The translations under genes and the position numbers were made by a program. A model generated the notes under the pieces. It was given only the letters and a program-made list of their open reading frames with translations, did no database searches and had not been told where the DNA came from. Positions 31,591 through 64,000 of a stretch of 64,000 bases of DNA are shown piece after piece (within the stretch, counting starts at the first letter, position 1; each line of letters opens with the position of its first letter). The DNA is from Batillaria attramentaria. Lineage: Eukaryota; Mollusca; Gastropoda; Batillariidae. The DNA lies in the NCBI GenBank assembly GCA_018292915.2, contig JACVVK020000338.1, forward strand, positions 462,501 to 526,500, given 5' to 3'.

Positions 31591-31594
31591 GTAA

Positions 31595-31625
<31 letters not shown>

Positions 31626-32612
31626 AAAAAAAAAACAGCATGAAATTTGGCAAAACAACTTTATGGGATGGGGCCATAACATCAGATCAAAATCTCTGCA
31701 AGTTGGTGCATTTTGGGTATGATTTTAACCCTTTCTAAACTGGCACTACCGCTGTAGTCTGACACCAGCTGCCTGGATCCTGTGGTGACATTGCACCAGG
31801 TGGGCCAAATGATTTTATAATTAAATTTAAAAAATAAAAAAAGATGTACTTTACTTTATCAACTTCAGCGGGTTGCCAAGAAAACCTGGCAGCAGACACG
31901 GTGGAAAGGGAGGTGAAATGTAAACAAACTGTTCCGACTATAGTCATAGCATGGGTAGGATGAGTCAAGTGCTTCAGAGAAGGAAACATTCTTTTCAAGA
32001 GGGATATTTTTAATCAACAGCAGAAATCCTCAAAGCAAAGGAATATTTTAAGCCCTGTTATGTGTTCATAACAGTGAATAACGAAGTGTTGCCACGAAAA
32101 CAGTAGCGCTCTTTAAATTAAGCAATCAATCTTTACATTTATGAATGTAAATGTTCTGTTCTAATTATGTTGCAGTCTCTTAGCATAGTGGTGATGTACA
32201 TAGGTAACTGACATTCAAAAAATTTATAAGACATGATCACAGCACTAACACCAACTGATCAAGTAAAGATCAGCTTAAGAACCCCCGGCAATTCATTTGC
32301 ATAACGTGGATGAGAGTGTGGCACCACACCACTTGTGATGTTCTGAAACTGACTAGGCACAGGTAGATATAAGGACTCGCTTTTCAACACGGCCCTGTTT
32401 GCGTGTGTTGAGGCAGGTGCATTCTCCACATGAAAGTGCTGTTGGAAAGCCTCTGAACTGACAGCCTGGCAAATCACACACGTAGGTTTTGAAACATGGA
32501 TGGAAGCACAGCCACATGACTTATGGTGATGACCAATACCATACACAGATGTACTGCAGAAGGCTTGTTGGGAAAGCAGCGGACTGTCACTTGCAGTTGT
32601 ACCCTGCAGATG
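31591..32612 (-). other. PEX5 3' flank and probable 3' UTR
   Basis: Poly-C and poly-A tracts at 31598-31636 end the repeat block. The rest is AT-rich, lies downstream of the PEX5 stop, and presumably includes the 3' UTR. The minus-strand variant signal ATTAAA at 32009-32014 is a candidate polyadenylation site; I see no canonical AATAAA closer. Confidence 0.4.
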
Positions 32613-60678
<28,066 letters not shown>

Positions 60679-60680
60679 TT

Positions 60681-60804
60681 CTGTGGCAAAGAAAAAGCAA
60701 ACAAAGAAACAATCTGTAAACATACCTGGACACATCAGGCAAAAACAACCTGTTTTCTAATTGCACTATTTAAATTTAATTAAAACATAATCATACAAAA
60801 CAAG
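60681..60804 (-). other. PEX5 5' UTR intron, 3' part
   Basis: A T-rich tract on the minus strand ends in GCCACAG just before exon 1, so this is intron. The upstream noncoding exon is not identifiable and may lie outside the window. Confidence 0.65.
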
Positions 60805-63800
60805 CCCCATCGATGAGTGCATCCTTGCCGTTGGAGATGGGGCTTGCGTGTCTCCATGACCCCGAGAGCTATGCCGGCGGGAGATTCGTCTCCTGGTAGG
60901 GCCACCCATGCTGGACAGGTCGAAGGGTAGAGGCCAGACGAAGCGCACTCACTGGTCCTCCAGGTTGGGGGTTTGAGTAGGGCTAACAACCCAACTCTTT
61001 AAAAACAAAACCTGTTACAGAAACTACAACCACAGATCTACAACGCAACTTGGTCCAGGAAGAGTCCTCTCTAGTAGAGCCCATGACGCGAGCTGGTGAA
61101 AGCCCTCGGGAAGCCAGTGCGCCGACTACTCTTCTGACAGCCAAGACCAAAGCCAGGATAGGGACCTGGAACATCCGAACCCTATACGAAACAGGAAAGA
61201 CAGCACAAGTGAGTCAAGAAATGCATAGATACAATCTGAAGCTGCTCGGCCTATGTGAGACAAGATGGACAGGAACAGGACGCACTCGACTCACCTCCGG
61301 AGACACCATCCTCTACTCCGGACACGAAGACGGCCAACCACACATGCACGGAGTAGCGTTGCTGATGACACCTGAAGCAACACAAGCACTATTGTCCTGG
61401 GAACCAGTGTCACCAAGGATCCTGAGCGCCAGATTCAACTCAAAGGGCAGGAAAGTCACCATCCTCCAGTGCTACGCTCCCACCAACATGGCCGATGAGG
61501 AAGAAAAGGAGAACTTTTACGAGCAGCTCCAAGCCGTCCTCGACAAAGCACCGAGAAGAGACCTGAAGATCCTCATGGGAGACCTCAACGCCAAAGTGGG
61601 CACCGACAACACAGACAGAGAACTCATCATGGGCAAACACGGAACAGGGACACAGAACGAGAACGGAGAGCTCTTCACAGAATTCTGCACCACCAACGAC
61701 CTGGTCATCGGAGGCACCATATTCCCCCACAAGACCATCCACAAAACCACCTGGACATCACCGGACGGAAGAACTGTAAACCAGATCGACCACATCACCA
61801 TCGGCAGGAAGTGGCGAAGAAGCTTGCTGGACGTCCGAGCAAAGCGGGGAGCTGATGCAGCCTCAGACCATCACCTCGTCATTGCAGCAATCAAGATCAA
61901 GCTGAAGGCCTACAGAGACCAGGCTGACAGACCATCCCACAAGTACAACGTGCACAGTCTGAAGGAGAGCGTCAAGACCAACGCCTTCAGATGTGAGCTG
62001 AGGAACAGATTCAGCGCTCTCAACACACTACCTGAAGAGACAATCGAGGAGCACTGGCACGACCTGCGAGAAACCTGGACAGCAACATGCAGGGAAGTGC
62101 TGGGAAAGAAGACGAGACAACACAAAGAGTGGCTTACATCTGACACCTGGGACCTCATCACAGAGAGGAAACGCCTGAAAGACCTGATCAACCACACTGA
62201 CGACCAAGACGACAAGCGCGACCTGCAGGCTCAATACTGGGACGTCAACCGGCAGGTCAAGAGGAGCGCAAGGAACGACAAGAGGAACTTCATCAACGAC
62301 CTCACAGAAGAAGCAGAAACAGCAGCAGGACAACGGAACATGAAACGGCTCTACGAAATAACAAGGACACTCTCTGGGAAAAATAACAACCCCACCAGAC
62401 CAGTCAAAGACAAGAACGGACAAATCATCACCAAAGAGGAAGACCAAAGGACAAGGTGGGCTGAACACTTTAAGGAAACGCTCAACAGGCCTCCACCACC
62501 AGTCCCACCAGACATACCACCGGCAGCCCAGCTACTCGACATCAGCACCAACCCCCCTACCAAGACCGAGATCATCAAAGCCATCAAGTCCCTCAAGTCT
62601 GGCAAAGCAGCAGGCCCCGACGGCATACCACCAGAAGCCCTCAAGGCCGACATCCAGACCTCCACCGACATGCTGCACCCGCTCCTGAGGAAGATCTGGG
62701 AGAGCGAGAGCGTGCCACAAGACTGGAAGAAGGGACACCTGGTAAAGCTGCCAAAGAAAGGGGACCTCTCATCCTGTAGCAACTGGCGAGGCATCATGCT
62801 CTTGTCCATACCAGGGAAGGTTCTCACCAGGATCATCCTGGAGAGGCTGAAGACCGCGCTGGACAAGACACTCCGGGAGGAACAGGCAGGATTCCGCAAC
62901 GACCGATCCTGCACTGATCACATAGCCACGATGAGGATCATCATCGAGCAGTCCCTGGAGTGGCAGACCCCCCTGTACAGCACCTTCGTTGACTTCCAGA
63001 AGGCGTTCGACAGTGTTGACAGGGAGGTCATCTGGAAGCTGATGTCTCACTACGGTTTTCCACCAAAGTTTGTCAACATCATCCGACAGCTGTACGAAGA
63101 TGCCACCTGCCAGGTAATCCACGACGGGAAACTGACAGAACCATTCACAGTACGGACCGGCGTTCGTCAAGGCTGCATCCTGTCACCCACAATCTTCCTG
63201 ATGGTGGTCGACTGGGTTATGAGGCAAGCCACCGACGGTAAGAGGACAGGGATCCAGTGGACCTTCAGCAAACAGCTCGAGGACCTGGATTTCGCGGACG
63301 ACATCGCCCTCCTCTCCCACAAGCAACAAGATGCGCAGGAGAAGCTGAACAGAGTCGCCGAAGAAGCTGAGAAGACCGGCCTCAAGATCAACATCAGCAA
63401 GACCGAAGTCATGAGAGTCAACCACAAACAGCACGACCCCATCCAGCTGCACCAGGAAGACATCAAAGAGGTGGACAAGTTCATCTACCTCGGCAGCGTT
63501 GTCAGCAAGGATGGAGGAACGGACGAAGACATCAAGAGCCGCACCAACAAAGCCAGACATGCCTTTCGCACTCTGCGCCCCATCTGGAGATCCACAGCCC
63601 TATCCCTGCGAAACAAGATCCGGATCTTCAACTCAAATGTGAAGTCGGTCCTACTCTATGGCTCGGAGACATGGCGCACCACCAAGACAGGCTCCCACAG
63701 GCTGCAAACCTTCATCAACAGATGCCTCCGCAACATTCTCAACATCAGATACCCACTGGTGATCACCAACCAAGACCTCTGGGAGCGAACAAGACAGGTC

Positions 63801-64000
63801 CCCATCGAGCAGGAGATCAAGAAAAGGAAATGGGGATGGATCGGACACACTTTGCGAAAGCCAACATCAAATGTCACCAGGCAGTCCCTTGATTGGAACC
63901 CCCAGGGAAAGCGCAAAGTGGGCCGACCGAAGCAGACCTGGCGGAGGAGTACGGACGCTGAAGCCAAGGCCGCCGGAACGACGTGGGCCGAACTAAAGAG
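60805..64000 (+). mobile_element. RTE-like non-LTR retrotransposon, copy 3 (runs off the window)
   Basis: The 5' end ccccatcgatgagtgc aligns base for base with copy 1. It is antisense to PEX5 and upstream of its start codon, probably in the 5' UTR intron. The 3' end and target duplication lie beyond the window. Confidence 0.93.
61083..64000 (+). CDS. RTE-like retrotransposon polyprotein, 3'-truncated by the window edge
   Basis: Open from the ATG at 61083 to the last base, 972 codons. By comparison with copy 2 only about 24 codons and the stop are missing. The codon that is a stop in copy 1 is CGA (Arg) here. Endonuclease and RT motifs including FADD are present. A few replacements relative to copies 1 and 2 occur near the end (for example ERTRQ for EGTRQ, LRKPTS for LRKSTS), so it is a separate insertion. 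Confidence 0.9.
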   Translation, partial: MTRAGESPREASAPTTLLTAKTKARIGTWNIRTLYETGKTAQVSQEMHRYNLKLLGLCETRWTGTGRTRLTSGDTILYSGHEDGQPHMHGVALLMTPEATQALLSWEPVSPRILSARFNSKGRKVTILQCYAPTNMADEEEKENFYEQLQAVLDKAPRRDLKILMGDLNAKVGTDNTDRELIMGKHGTGTQNENGELFTEFCTTNDLVIGGTIFPHKTIHKTTWTSPDGRTVNQIDHITIGRKWRRSLLDVRAKRGADAASDHHLVIAAIKIKLKAYRDQADRPSHKYNVHSLKESVKTNAFRCELRNRFSALNTLPEETIEEHWHDLRETWTATCREVLGKKTRQHKEWLTSDTWDLITERKRLKDLINHTDDQDDKRDLQAQYWDVNRQVKRSARNDKRNFINDLTEEAETAAGQRNMKRLYEITRTLSGKNNNPTRPVKDKNGQIITKEEDQRTRWAEHFKETLNRPPPPVPPDIPPAAQLLDISTNPPTKTEIIKAIKSLKSGKAAGPDGIPPEALKADIQTSTDMLHPLLRKIWESESVPQDWKKGHLVKLPKKGDLSSCSNWRGIMLLSIPGKVLTRIILERLKTALDKTLREEQAGFRNDRSCTDHIATMRIIIEQSLEWQTPLYSTFVDFQKAFDSVDREVIWKLMSHYGFPPKFVNIIRQLYEDATCQVIHDGKLTEPFTVRTGVRQGCILSPTIFLMVVDWVMRQATDGKRTGIQWTFSKQLEDLDFADDIALLSHKQQDAQEKLNRVAEEAEKTGLKINISKTEVMRVNHKQHDPIQLHQEDIKEVDKFIYLGSVVSKDGGTDEDIKSRTNKARHAFRTLRPIWRSTALSLRNKIRIFNSNVKSVLLYGSETWRTTKTGSHRLQTFINRCLRNILNIRYPLVITNQDLWERTRQVPIEQEIKKRKWGWIGHTLRKPTSNVTRQSLDWNPQGKRKVGRPKQTWRRSTDAEAKAAGTTWAELK

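Noticed and set aside
32259..32546. 95-aa minus-strand frame downstream of PEX5
   Set aside because: Lies in the probable 3' UTR with no family similarity and no upstream gene signals.

Overview
This is a repeat-rich animal nuclear genome window. The genes are split by GT-AG introns of hundreds to thousands of bases. Three are conserved animal genes. The repeats (AGGTCA-rich tandem arrays inside short terminal structures, tRNA-headed SINEs, long CA/TG runs, CRE-rich dispersed repeats) resemble what is known from marine molluscs. I infer a mollusc, perhaps a gastropod, but no marker gene in the window proves it. Nothing looks bacterial, and I saw no CRISPR array or free-standing rRNA gene.

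Host genes. (1) AURKAIP1/mS38, minus strand, 1583-2801: two coding exons, 236 aa, mitochondrial ribosome small-subunit protein, polyadenylation signal at 1263-1268. (2) AGTRAP, plus strand, 13076-25437: seven coding exons, 176 aa, small multi-pass membrane protein, polyadenylation signal at 26797. (3) PEX5, minus strand, 60678-32613: sixteen coding exons, 607 aa, the peroxisomal import receptor, apparently complete from initiator Met to stop. Splice phases agree at every junction of all three models. AGTRAP and PEX5 converge tail to tail across about 5.8 kb of repeats. Each gene belongs to a separate housekeeping process (mitochondrial translation, membrane receptor regulation, peroxisome biogenesis), and nothing suggests that they work together.

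Mobile DNA fills the rest. Three nearly identical RTE-like non-LTR retrotransposons lie at 43156-46432 (+), 48894-52175 (-) and 60805 to the window end (+). The first two have clean target-site duplications. The second has a full-length open reading frame, the first has one CpG-type nonsense codon, and the third is open as far as it is visible. Their 5' ends can be folded as an HDV-like ribozyme. Four pearl/Helentron-like elements (8205-9972, 18735-19508, 30758-31590, 40038-41559) carry arrays of nuclear-receptor half-site palindromes. Nested insertions can be dated against empty sites: a Tc1/mariner relic (29121-30412), a pogo-like element (23104-24656), and a 2.1-kb dispersed repeat inserted at 3838-5935. 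Other items are CR1/jockey-like and L2-like LINE fragments, tRNA-derived SINEs, a Ginger-like candidate in a PEX5 intron, a 27-bp minisatellite, many CA/TG microsatellites and several near-perfect palindromes.

Layout: 1-2.8 kb mS38 and old repeats; 2.8-12.9 kb repeat-only intergenic DNA with a large composite inverted repeat around a pearl-like array; 12.9-26.8 kb AGTRAP with repeat-filled introns; 26.8-32.6 kb convergent intergenic DNA with the Tc1 relic; 32.6-60.7 kb PEX5; 60.7-64 kb PEX5 upstream DNA occupied by the third retrotransposon. All gene models were read by eye from splice signals and remembered family similarity. No alignment or transcript data were available.
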